From Erodium maritimum (taxonomy: Eukaryota > Streptophyta > Magnoliopsida > Geraniales > Geraniaceae): a stretch of 64,000 nucleotides of DNA. A program made the translations under genes and the position numbers. This document shows, in pieces, positions 32,681-42,657 of this stretch. The notes under the pieces were generated by a model. That model did not search any database. It was not told the origin of the DNA and was given only the letters and a program-made list of their open reading frames with translations. Position 1 is the stretch's first letter, and the number at the start of each line of letters is the position of its first letter. Where the stretch lies: positions 33,722,252-33,786,251 of the forward strand of contig OY997592.1 of the NCBI GenBank assembly GCA_963921825.1. The letters run 5' to 3'.

Positions 32681-34657
32681 CAATCAACCTCCGGCATAAC
32701 CAATGCCTCCAACGGTCCTAATATCAACAGTTTCACAATCAACCTCCGGGCATGGTCATATGCCTCCAGTACTCCTAATATCGATAAGTTCACAATCAAC
32801 CTCCGGGCATGGTCATATGCCTCCAGTAATTCTAACATCGATAAGTTCTCTGCTCCTACGACACTACTAAGTGTCACATGCTTTTCTAATATTCGCTACG
32901 TTCCCGTATCATGCATTTCTAATATTCGATAAACCCAAATAACCCACGACACCCCAGTGTCACATGCATTTCTACTGTTAACTTTCCCTAGTCAGGGCCG
33001 AGATCCGGCTACTTTTCCCTACCTCGTGCGTGTTCGCCAAAAGCCAACCAACAAGCTCCGGTGTGATCTCAGTCACTCACCCAGCTTTCCCTTGCCTCGG
33101 TCTGCGGCACGATCTAACAGAACACACAATTTTAAACGCTTTTAAGCTTGCTGGCATAATGCTGAATTTTAATAAACCTGACGCCCAAAAGTAACCCCGA
33201 CAATGTCGATCACTCCCAAACTCCCAAATTACTCGACATTGTCGATATTGGACCCGGAAAGGCCTGATTCGCCCGACATGGCGAATCTGCCCGGGTTTTG
33301 AAAACGTCCTTCCGGGGCTCCGAAAATTCCCGTTTTCGTTTCTACGGTCTTAGAATAATTCAAGGGTTCCTAGGCACTCGACGGAATCGAATTCCGACTT
33401 CCGAGTCAATTAATTAACGTTTAAAGTTTCTAAACCCGTCAATTACAACTTTCACAATTTAATTCCAAATTTGGATCCGGTTGTGGATAAATGACCCGGG
33501 GAACGTTCTAAACCACTTGAACACTAAAACCCGATACTCGGGCATGTGGGCCCCACCCGGCCACAATTAGGAAAATTTCCTTTTCGCCCCAAAACGTTCC
33601 TAACGAACCCCAAACCTCAACCATTTATCTTTAAACCAATTCTAACCAAAACTCAAGCATAATCAAACCGTTTAAACTCAAACCCTAAATTTAAAACGTA
33701 CCAAAACGAAAATCGGTTAGGTTCTCACCGTAGGGAATGATGACGGGAACTCGATTCTTCGATCGTTGAGACGATCCGTCGGTTGGATCGTCGGGAAATC
33801 ACAAAGTCCCAACCCTTTCTTCTCTTTTTCTCCATTTTCTCCTTCTCCTTCCTCTCTCCACTTTCTCTCTCTAATTCTCCTCTTTTTTTCTAAGTGTGGC
33901 CTACACTTACTCTCTTCCTCCCTTTTATTTTGTTTTTAAAAAACACACCAACTCTTCTTATTTACAAAGTACCACTCATTCACCTTTTTGTTTTGTTCAA
34001 AAAATCACCTAACACCACCACATATTTGACATGTGGCAAGTGGGTCCCATCCCTTTTGGAAAATATCTTCTAGATATTTTTCAATCAGATTCGCGAAATT
34101 CGGACGTTTCGGGCCCCGAACGGGCACTTTTTCCAAGAAATTACGAAACTTCACGGGCTACAAGGAAACGGCTCAACTAAGACCGCTGCGACGACGGCTA
34201 AGCTTTTTGGATCCAAAACGGTCCTCGAATGGACCAAAACGTCGCTCGGTTGACTTTTCCAGCGAAAAGTCAACATTTCCCAAATTGATCAGAAAGTTGC
34301 CCTGAGTTCCCCGGAACTCACTTTGGTCGATAACGGGGTCAACTTACGTCCGGTATGACACTCGGGGTCATTTTAGGTTCAAATAAGTGTCAGTCTTAAA
34401 ATTTTTAAATTTTCCTGTTTTTCGCAGGTTTGACTGGCGTTGACCGGGAGTGGTTATTACATTACCTCACCTGTTTGGACGCTTCACAACCGAACATGAT
34501 GAGATTTCACCAAATGGTCCGAACAATTTCTGAACCCAATCCTCCGTTGTACCAAACTGAAAATTGCAAATAAACACCTCATTTGGTATCGCCTGGTTTT
34601 GCTAAGGATGAGGTTAAAAGACGGGATCAACTTGAACAACTGGACCGACTTTCTCAG

Positions 34658-35089
34658 TCAATCTGATTGCAGCATGAACCGAACAAAGGCATCATCTGAA
34701 GGCTCTGAAGCCAGACCAGAACAATACGGGTCCTTCGTCTCCAACATACACCTCCTTTTAAAGCGATTTGTACCAATCCGATAATCCTCTTCCGTAGTAA
34801 CCTGTTTCTCCTTCTCCGACCTCCTTGACTGTTTGGGTCGACCTCCACTAGTCAAAACAGAGGCCTTGACCTCCTCAGCTTGTTTTACCTTCTCCAGCCT
34901 CCTTGACTGTTTGGATCGGCCTCCACCAGTCAAAACAGTCTCCCTTACAATCTTATGACCAAAGATCCTGCAATATTTCTCATAAGCCTTTATCAAATCC
35001 GAGCAAAAAGCGGAGGAAGTTATCGGCACAGGCACCGACACCCACTTAGGAAGAAGAAGCTTCATTTTATTCAGAGGCGGCGAACTCAT
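34658..35089 (-). CDS. Hypothetical basic ORF with an internal repeat, probably transposon-encoded
   Basis: 143 codons from an ATG at 35089. After an N-terminal LLLPKWVSVPVPITSSAFCS, two tandem units of about 26 residues follow: TVLTGGGRSKQSRRLEKVKQ and SVLTSGGRPKQSRRSEKEKQ. The repeated basic GGR(S/P)KQSRR resembles an AT hook. No family is recognised. It lies between the LTR insertion (34461) and En/Spm-like subterminal repeats (35190-35400), so it may be the N-terminal exon of an element protein cut by copy D. Sequence continues in frame only a short way toward 34462. Confidence 0.35.
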   Translation of the reverse strand: MSSPPLNKMKLLLPKWVSVPVPITSSAFCSDLIKAYEKYCRIFGHKIVRETVLTGGGRSKQSRRLEKVKQAEEVKASVLTSGGRPKQSRRSEKEKQVTTEEDYRIGTNRFKRRCMLETKDPYCSGLASEPSDDAFVRFMLQSD

Positions 35090-35189
35090 ATTATTACTAT
35101 TATTTATTTTGTTTGTGTTCGTGAAATTGTTTTATAGCTTCATTTATAGTTTTCGCATGTTTGGGTACACGTATACATCATTTTTTTCG

Positions 35190-35400
35190 ATTCTGGGTAT
35201 AACCAGGTTGATGATTTAATAGATCGTCGGTATTGACTATTGAATAGTACATATTATTCATCACCGATATTGAAAAACGAAACTTTCAACACCGACGATT
35301 ATAATCGCCGGTGATGAAACACGAAAGTTTCATAACAGACGATTATAATCGTCGGTATTGAAACATGGAACTTTCATCATCGAAAATTATAATCCTCAGT
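35190..35400. repeat. Subterminal inverted repeats like those of CACTA elements
   Basis: Several palindromic units of the type GACGATTATAATCGTC recur (near 35221-35250, 35295-35316, 35337-35358, 35385-35405), set among TGAAA/TTTCA spacers. Such arrays are typical of CACTA subterminal regions that bind the transposase. The terminal CACTA itself was not found. Confidence 0.5.
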
Positions 35401-35440
35401 ATCACCATGTACAAACAAATTGAACAATGCTAAAATCCGG

Positions 35441-35631
35441 AAAACTTAAATTTCTTTTTAGTATAATATATCAAATGAATCTCTATAGTCGTAGTTTGAT
35501 CTTTCAATAGACACTCTTTAATTTTGTTATTCTGTCACATGGGGTGAATCAGAGTAAGAGAATCATGTCTATTTATTCGGGTCTATAGCCACTTTCCAAC
35601 TGTATATACGTTTTAAAATTCAACCCTAATT
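35441..35631. other. AT-rich spacer, no gene seen
   Basis: Ends in the left copy of the LINE C target-site duplication. Confidence 0.6.
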
Positions 35632-35646
35632 AAGTTATCAAGTTTT

Positions 35647-38060
35647 ATATACCAACGAAAAACGCTCTCGGTCACCTCTTTGAGGTTCTTCTTCACCCTA
35701 GCTAGGGTTCACGTCGCCGCCCACATTTCCACACTGTCCGTCGCCGACCAGGTCCTCTGGCAGCGTTGTTCGTCTGCCACATCATTCTACACGTCTCAAC
35801 GGCCCTTGCTCCCCTCGTCTTTCACTCTCCCTCGGCCATCGACGCTCTACTGCACGGAGTCGAAGCGTGCCCGCCCACCCTGCGAGCTCACGCCGGTATC
35901 GTGACCCGCTTCGCCGGATCCATCTCTCCTCTCAGCAGATCCGGTTGCTTCGTCTCGTCCACATCGCCTGGAAATGGACGCTGCCGACCAGATCTGCCCC
36001 GCCGTCGACTCACAGCTGATCCAGGCCGCCGTCATCCCACTGCCTCAGGCGGGCTTCCTTCCCGATATCACGTTCTCGCTGTCATCGGCCGACACCCGTC
36101 CTCGCCTTCCGCCTGAGCAACGACGGCCAGTCGGCAGCCTGTCCCCACTGAAGGACAATCTATGCGCGGGGTCGAACGGAGCCCTCACCCTGTTTGACCC
36201 GTAGCCACCAGCGTCCCCGTGCCAGATCTCGCCCGAGGAGGTTGGAGTGCATCCAGATCACCCACCCCTTCCTCGACCATCCTCGCCGGCGACCATGTCC
36301 AAGTTCCGCCCCCTGACTACTCATGTCTCGGTCCCGTGCAGCTGCCCGTCGAGTGGCCCCAGTTCCGGTGCTCGTCAGGGGGAGCCGCTTCCAGCCCGAA
36401 TCTCCCCGGTTCCAAACTGGGAGGAGGAAGACGATGAAGTGGTAGTTCCGATGGAGGCGATTCCGGCGATTAAGAAAGGTACCTATCAATTCTCCCTGGT
36501 AGCTCGGGTTGTAGGGGATCGGTCCCACAATCAGAATGTTGTCTGCGCGATGTTGCAGAAATGGAAGGTGGATGACATCCAGGTTGAGTACCTATCTCCG
36601 GAGGTTACGGGATTTCATTTTCCATCCGTTGCGACAATGGAGAATATTCGTCATCGGGGGCCATGGATCTTCAAGGGTTTCTCAGTGCTCCTGGAACCCC
36701 TCATGCCTTATGTACAAGCTAATGATATCGATTTCAGTCATATCGAGCTTGGAATCAGAGCTTTGAATGTCCCGGGAGAGGCCCGGACTCCGCAAGTCCG
36801 TGGACTCATAGCCTCCATCATGGGCACCCAAGTGGTTTCGGCCCCAATACCTTTTGTCCGACGGGAGGATCTTTTCCGATGGATGTGAGTTCGTTTGGAA
36901 CTAAACCAGCCTCTTCGGAGACGTCTTCGTCTCCGTTTCCCAAGCACCGTTACCTCCGCGGTGATCGAGATGCAATATGAGAAACTAACGGATCTCTGTC
37001 GTAGGTGCGGGATGATGACACACCAGATTATGGGGTGTACGGCTCATCTGCCTGGAATAGGCCGGGAGGAGGTCCGATACGACACATCTATCCTGGTACT
37101 GCGTCAACTGGACGTGGATATGTTGTTTAAGACGGTGTGACACACACCCCCTTCCTTGGAACCTTCGACTGTTGACGATCTCTTGAATGGGCTCTCTCTG
37201 AATCCTATGATTCGGTCCAGGGATGTCTCAATGGGGGATGGATTTTCCGCTGTAGAGTGCTCGTCGAAGTCTGACAATCTGGCTAGGACTACCTCTGGAG
37301 GGGTAGTCAATATTTTGTAGGGTGGACTGCTAAGAGCATATGGAGGGCCACCTGGGTTTACAAAGCCTGACAATCTGGCTAACGTTCACTCTGCTGGTAG
37401 TCTTGCTGACCTCGACGGACCTGCAAATAATCCAGGGATTCGGGCAAGGAAGGAGAAAGACCCCAAAGAAGCACCGGGGAAAGCGGGCCCTATTCGGGGA
37501 GGGAAAAGAAGTCAACCTTGAAGACAAGGAGCGGGTTGTTGTATGATTGACCTCCGAGAACAAAGAAGTCGTTGGATCAACTGAGTCTCCCACCAGAATT
37601 CAAAAAGTCGGACAACACAAAGGAGGACCAGGCGAAACGGGCGGAGGTAGGGTATCCTCCTATGCAGGAATGATCTGACCCGACAAGGGTGGGTGTGGCC
37701 GATGCTGGCCTATACCTACAGACCCGGGACAGCCAGTGGTAGGAGGTCTCGGGCAGCCTGCAACAACAACTCAGTTTTATTGCTTGCTTTATTTCTTTCT
37801 ATTTTACTGTTGGAACAATTTATTTTCTTCTTTGGGTAGGTTTTTTTTCATTTCATGTCTCGTTGTTCTGAGACGTTGGTAAGGGGAAGTCCTAAGTTGT
37901 TGTCTACGATATCAAGTAGGTTATTTTTATGGGTGCATGAGCGCTGGGCTTGCTACGGTCGGCCCGGACAAATATCTGGAACCCTGGGCGGTTACCCCCT
38001 ACCTTGTTTGGTTACCTTTGGCAGTAATGCACTTCTCCGGTTACCCGTTTCAAAAAAAAA
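35647..38060 (+). mobile_element. Non-autonomous LINE carrying only ORF1 ('LINE C')
   Basis: Flanked by the 15 bp duplication AAGTTATCAAGTTTT (35632-35646, 38061-38075), with an A run at 38052-38062. It holds a 5' leader, ORF1 and then a 3' untranslated region (about 37600-38050); endonuclease and RT are absent. The intact TSD and poly(A) show that it moved in this form or was deleted internally afterwards. Confidence 0.88.
36247..37140 (+). pseudogene. LINE ORF1: DUF4283-like RNA-binding domain plus CCHC zinc knuckle
   Basis: Nucleic-acid chaperone-type ORF1 protein of plant L1 elements. The central region has LVARVVGDRSHNQNVVCAML, KWKVDDIQVEYLSPEVTGFH and NIRHRGPWIFKGFSVLLEPL, matching the DUF4283 pattern (G----W, F-F, GPW-F----L-L--W). 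Then comes a shortened 'glp' segment, and EKLTDLCRRCGMMTHQIMGC with the zinc ligands C-x2-C-x4-H-x4-C. A single TGA (36886-36888) splits the frame; reading resumes in the same frame to 37140. The ORF could also start at the ATG at 36295. Degenerate C-terminal sequence continues to about 37540. Confidence 0.85.
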
Positions 38061-38075
38061 AAGTTATCAAGTTTT

Positions 38076-38900
38076 TATAATTTGTAACTCGGCCTTTCAA
38101 CGAATAACAAATTATAAATCTAGTATCTACACATTAAGTTCCATGATAATTTAGAATATTTATGATTAATCGATCGCTTTAATTTGTATTCAATATTATG
38201 ATAATGTGTATATTAGATTACATATTAGTCCACCTATAAGATTTTGATGTAATAGGAACTTGCATAGAGAAGGAAAATAGATAGTAAGATGCATGGATAA
38301 TGTACTCTAAATAGGACAAAATAAAGATAGATTGAATGTAACGTGAAAGAAACTAAATGGGGTGTGAGGAAGAGAGTGTGGGAGGGTCCGACGATATTAA
38401 AGAAATGGTCCTAGAGCGTGTCTCGGCGGAAGAATGGAGCAACGTGAGGGTCATGTTAGGTGTCACCATGGACTAGAGGACTAGGTATCCCTTCGGTCCC
38501 CTTGAGCATGGTGGGGGCACTTAAGCAATAGACCCAATAGACCTTCCCCTCCTACAATCCACATGGCCTCCTCTCCCTTACCATTATACTCTTCCCCGGT
38601 TCACTTGGGTTGTTTTTTGAGAGACCCCATTTGGCGTATGGTGAGGAACACAACAGGAGACCCCTGTTTTGTTAACTCTGTCCCTATGATCCTTAGATTT
38701 AAGATTTGTAATCTTATTCAGTTGCAGCTCTCTTTGCTGTGCTGCTCTGCAGCTACTGGCTGCCCGAGGGGGGGATCAACTTGCCCATCAAATTGTACTT
38801 TAACTACCTACGGAAATTGCCCTCGTTATTCACATCTCACTTGGATTTCAATAGTGATTCAAAACAATCATGGCATTTCATATTTATATTTTTTTAGTTA
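38076..38900. other. Intergenic spacer, no gene seen
   Basis: AT-rich at the start. A 112-codon ORF at 38563-38901 has no recognised domain and is probably chance. Confidence 0.5.
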
Positions 38901-39496
38901 AATATATTTGGGAAAATTACACTTTGACATAAATTTTTAACATTTAATTTCATTTTGATACCCTGACATAAATTTTTAACACTTTCATACCCTAACCAAA
39001 CTTTTAATTTCACTTTCATACCCAGCCGTCAGATTCTGTTAACTTTTCATCCAAAATAAGTAAAATGTTCATAATATCCTTAACTACTACTCAAATTTTT
39101 AAACTCATGTCATTGGTTCAGAACTTGAAAATAAGTGAAAAGACAATAATATCATTCATTGATTGGGTGTTAAAATGAAAAATATCTTTCAAAATTTTCA
39201 AATTTTACAAAATCACTTTTTATTTTTATTAATTCAGTTTTTATTTATGAAAAACCTTTTTATTTTAAAAAATTCAGTTTTTATTTTAAAATTAATATAA
39301 AAATCAAATTTTTATAAAAAAATTAGTTTTGGTTCAAAAAATATTATAAAATATTATATTTTTATATAATTCAAAAAATCGGATATATTTCTTTTTTCAT
39401 TCTTTTTCATTATATTTTACTTTTTTATTAATTCATATTTTATTAATCAGTTTTTGAAATTTTTATTTGTTTTTTGATTTTCGTCTCTCTCTCATC

Positions 39497-39634
39497 AAGG
39501 TCTCCGACGACGACCTCCTCCACACCCTCTGCGGCACCCCCCTACGTGGCCCCTGAGATTCTCTCGAAGAAAGGTTACGACGGCGCCAGGGTCGACGTCT
39601 GGTCTTGCGGCGTCGTCCTCACCGCCGGCCCCAA
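39497..39634 (+). pseudogene. Captured CIPK/SnRK3-type protein kinase fragment
   Basis: Translation gives [15 protein letters not shown] and, after a one-base frameshift, [29 protein letters not shown]. This is the activation segment and subdomains VIII-IX of CBL-interacting kinases (LLHT-CGTP-YVAPE-----GYDG---D-WSCGV-L). Only about 45 residues are present, without ATP-binding or catalytic loops, so it cannot be a kinase. It ends where unrelated sequence is joined (about 39635). The donor could also be another SnRK kinase. Confidence 0.82.
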
Positions 39635-40007
39635 TTTTTGTACCTCTGTGATGGGTTTTGATGGATCTTCCCAAACTTTCTCCAGAACTTGTTGGAGAAG
39701 ACAAGCTGAAAAAATCAGAAGCAGAAGGAAGAAATTGGGAGCCCGACCTCTCCGACTGGAATCAGAGCCTGGAGGAGGGGTTGGACATGGTCTGTAGAGG
39801 GCCTGAGCTTCGTCCATCTTGAAGGCGTCGGTGTGGCGGAAGGCGATGTCGAGGGTGGAGGTTCTTTGGGTTTGTTGATTCTGCGTCGAATTGAAGTGGG
39901 TCAATGGTGGAAGAAAGGATGGAGGTGGATTGTACAGAGATTGGGGGAGAGAGAAAAGGAGCAAACATTAGGAAAATTGGGGTTGTTGACCGAAAATAAA
40001 AAAAGAA

Positions 40008-40110
40008 GTGGAGCTCTTCGACGGTGACGCCCTCAACCATGAGACCGTAGTGATGGAGGAGCCTCAAGAACCAGTGGAGCTCTTCGACGGTTGCGCCCTC
40101 GACCAATCCC
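40008..40110 (+). repeat. Duplicated 33 bp segment inside the Pack-MULE
   Basis: GTGGAGCTCTTCGACGGT followed by a CGCCCTC block occurs at about 40008-40040 and 40074-40106. Confidence 0.8.
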
Positions 40111-41220
40111 TTGGATTGAACTCTTGGAGACTTGGATGATAGGGAAGATGAAAAAGGAAACGACAGTGGTGGTTAGGGGTCGGTCACAACCAGAATTGGG
40201 GTCGAATCTGGTCTCCTCGCCGCTGCCCGTACGTGGTCTCCTCTGACGATATAGCGTCGTCCCTTCGATTGAAGCTTCTCCGGTATGGATGTTGATATTC
40301 TCCGATTTGGGTGTGATATATGGAGATGGGTGTAGATAACTAGATGAATATGGGTGTTGATAGATTATGGAGATGAAGATGACATGTGTTTTTGATAGAT
40401 AAAAAGATGAAGAAATTTGGGGATATTGAGAGAGAGAAGAAGCACAGGAGAGAGGGGTAGAAAACTGAAAAATAAAATTTAATTAATTAAATTAAAAAAT
40501 CTGATTTTTATGTTTTGTTTAAATCTGAATTTTTGAAAATAAAAATAATTTTTATAAATAAAAACTGAATTTATAAAAATAAAAACTGAATCTTTGAAAA
40601 TAAAAACTGAATTTATAAAAAATAAACTGAATTTTCAAAAAATAAAAATAATTTTCATAAAAAAAACTAAATTTATGAAAAAAAATGATTTTATTTTAAA
40701 AATAGTGAAATTTTCATTTTAACACCCAAACAATGAAGGATATTATTGTCATTTCGCTTATTTTCAAGTTCTGAACCAATGGCATGAGTTTGAAAATTTG
40801 AGTAATAGTTAGGGGTATTTTGGACATTTTACCTATTTTGGGTGGAAAGTTAACAGAATCTGATGGATGGGTATGAAAGTGAAATTAAAAGTTTGGTTAG
40901 GGTATGAAAGTGTTAAAAATTTATGCCATGGTATCAAAATGAAATTAAATGTTTGATAGGGTGGTAAAGTGAAATTTTCCCAATATATTTTGGTATCATT
41001 ATGTTTGTTTTGGTAACGTGCCTTCTAATACTCCATATTTAGAAATGTCTAATACATTGTTCAAACTTGTGGTCACAATCATTCGTTAAAAAATAAAATG
41101 AATATCCCGGTATGTTAGTCAAATGACACCATGTCCTTGTTAATGGAGAGTGAAATAACGATTTTATCTTTATCCTTTTAAATCTTATGAATTTTAAAGA
41201 AAAAATTATCATTTTACACT

Positions 41221-41506
41221 CCCCTTCACGTGTAGGACTGGACATCTAAACGTGGGCTATAGCAGGACCGGACATCTGCATATGGGTCGGAGAGCACAGG
41301 GTGGAGGCAATAAAGAGGTCATGGGCCAAACCAGCTCTGATATCATGTTAAAGCTCTATCCAACCCAAAAGCTCGAACTGATGGGTAGAGGCATCAAGAT
41401 GTATATCAAGAGGTTAATCTATGCACACACTTTCGATGTGGGACTCACACTTCAACACTACCCCTCACGTGTAAAACTGGACATCTATACGTGAGTCATA
41501 GCAGGA
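41221..41506 (-). mobile_element. Remnant of a very short LTR element (TRIM-like), LTR 41346-41457
   Basis: On the minus strand a 112 bp block starts TGTTGAAGTGTGAGTC (41457) and ends TTTAACA (41346), directly followed by a PBS-like TGATATCAGAGC (41334-41345). Purine-rich GAGGGGTAG abuts its start. The sequence after the PBS (41221-41268) is repeated before the LTR (41461-41506), both ending in a purine-rich tract, as in an LTR-internal-LTR tandem with one LTR lost. The internal region would be only about 120 bp. Confidence 0.6.
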
Positions 41507-42551
41507 TGAAGAGAGAATTGGAGAGACTGACAGAGGACTCAAGAGTAGAGAGAGAAAAGGCTAGGGTTCGGGAATGAATGACGACACACGCGGAGAGATA
41601 AGGTCTCTGAGGGACTAGGTTGGGCTGAATTTTAGTTTTGGGCCAAAACCTTAGTGGGCCAGAGACAAGTACTTAGGCTGCAAGTCAGGCCCAGCGATCA
41701 AACGGTTATAACCGTTTGATCGCCGGTTTTTGTGAACCAGAACCGAGCGCCAACCGTTTTTCAACGGTTCCTGACTTCTGGTCACCGACTCCGGATGTTT
41801 TATCGTCGGTTCCGGTGATCTCGGTGCCGGTTCTGGGTGATTTTAGACGGTGACGGTTAAAACGGATATATTTGTTCACCCCGACTCATATACTCTATAT
41901 CTATTTTCTATAGATTTGATAAAATAACATCCCTAGCTATCAACACCATCACGTGGTTGCCATCACCCAAAACATAATCATTAACCTACATAGCAATCAC
42001 AATCGGTAAAAGTTAGTGAGTTGATGAAAAATCAATTTGCTTTTAGATGATGACCAGAAGATAGGAAAAACAAGTAGAGAGTTATATTTGATCATGTCTA
42101 GGCTGAAATCTTTACAGTCGGGTATATCTGGGGAGCACCGGGAAAACACCCTTTTTGTTTCCCACTGGAGACTCTCAAAAAAATTGACCTGAAATCAAAA
42201 ATTTTGTGCGCTATAGAAAATGATAAATAAAAATAGTTGACAAGGGAAAGGAACAAAATGAAAATGGCCGACATGTCGTACTGCAACGAGGGAGCACCTG
42301 GACCAGCAAGACACTGTCGTATCTCCTACTTTGCATATTCTTTGCCGCTCTTACAATGCTCACAGTTTTGTCTTTATGATCGCCTGTCGGTATTTTATTT
42401 GCGCCTCCTTTTTTTTCTATTTGTATGTAATAGCAAACGACTCGGGCGGTGCACAACACGCGTATATGTCAGAATGGGTTTGGATAGCCATGAGTGGTCT
42501 CGAACTGGTACGTACAACGGAGCGTCCGGATCGAGTCTCGGGTCTCGGCTT
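41507..42551. other. Upstream intergenic region, no gene seen
   Basis: It holds a 30 bp perfect palindrome (41694-41723) in a hAT-MITE-like GC-richer patch (41640-41880). From 42230 to 42551 is a non-repetitive stretch with overlapping spurious ORFs. Confidence 0.5.
41694..41723. repeat. Perfect 30 bp palindrome
   Basis: The half-site is GCGATCAAACGGTTA followed by its exact reverse complement, with no spacer. Confidence 0.97.
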
Positions 42552-42643
42552 GTGTTTTTGTGGGACGCAGGACGCGAGCCATTATGTTGTAGGACGCTTT
42601 TTTCGCGTCCCGCAAAAACACGGGACGGGCCGCGGCTCGCGTC
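42552..42643. repeat. Fold-back inverted repeat
   Basis: GTGTTTTTGTGGGACGC (42552-42568) pairs with GCGTCCCGCAAAAACAC (42605-42621) at 16 of 17 bases. GACGCGAGCC (42571-42580) pairs with GGCTCGCGTC (42634-42643). Probably a MITE remnant. Confidence 0.75.
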
Positions 42644-42657
42644 TGGCATCCCGTGTT

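Larger units (their letters stand above)
31218..34461 (-). repeat. Family-L 5' LTR, copy D (3244 bp)
   Basis: On the minus strand it begins TGTAATAACC (34461) and ends GGGGCGTGACA (31218), followed by the PBS. It aligns end to end with copies B and C. Internal features are 58 bp repeats (32200-32680), a CACAAT hexamer array (32125-32170), 47-54 bp repeats (31798-31995), a hairpin near 33268-33290 and the inverted repeat at 31490-31507. The matching 3' LTR is not in the window: copy C has its own target-site duplication and is not its partner. Confidence 0.92.
38910..40981. mobile_element. Pack-MULE (2072 bp) with captured gene fragments
   Basis: Long terminal inverted repeats of roughly 280 bp begin GGGAAAATTACACTTTGACA on the left and mirror on the right. 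The perfect 9 bp duplication AATATATTT lies at 38901-38909 and 40982-40990. The middle (39480-40430) is abruptly GC-richer and carries a kinase-gene fragment and other unidentified coding-like pieces. No transposase is present, which defines a Pack-MULE. Confidence 0.9.

Noticed and set aside
22565-34461. Copies C and D as the two LTRs of one retrotransposon
   Set aside because: Copy C has its own perfect TCCAG duplication within LINE B, and LINE RNase H lies directly next to it, so it is an independent solo LTR.
39474-39797. Functional protein kinase gene
   Set aside because: Only about 45 residues of an activation segment, frameshifted, inside a Pack-MULE; no catalytic core.
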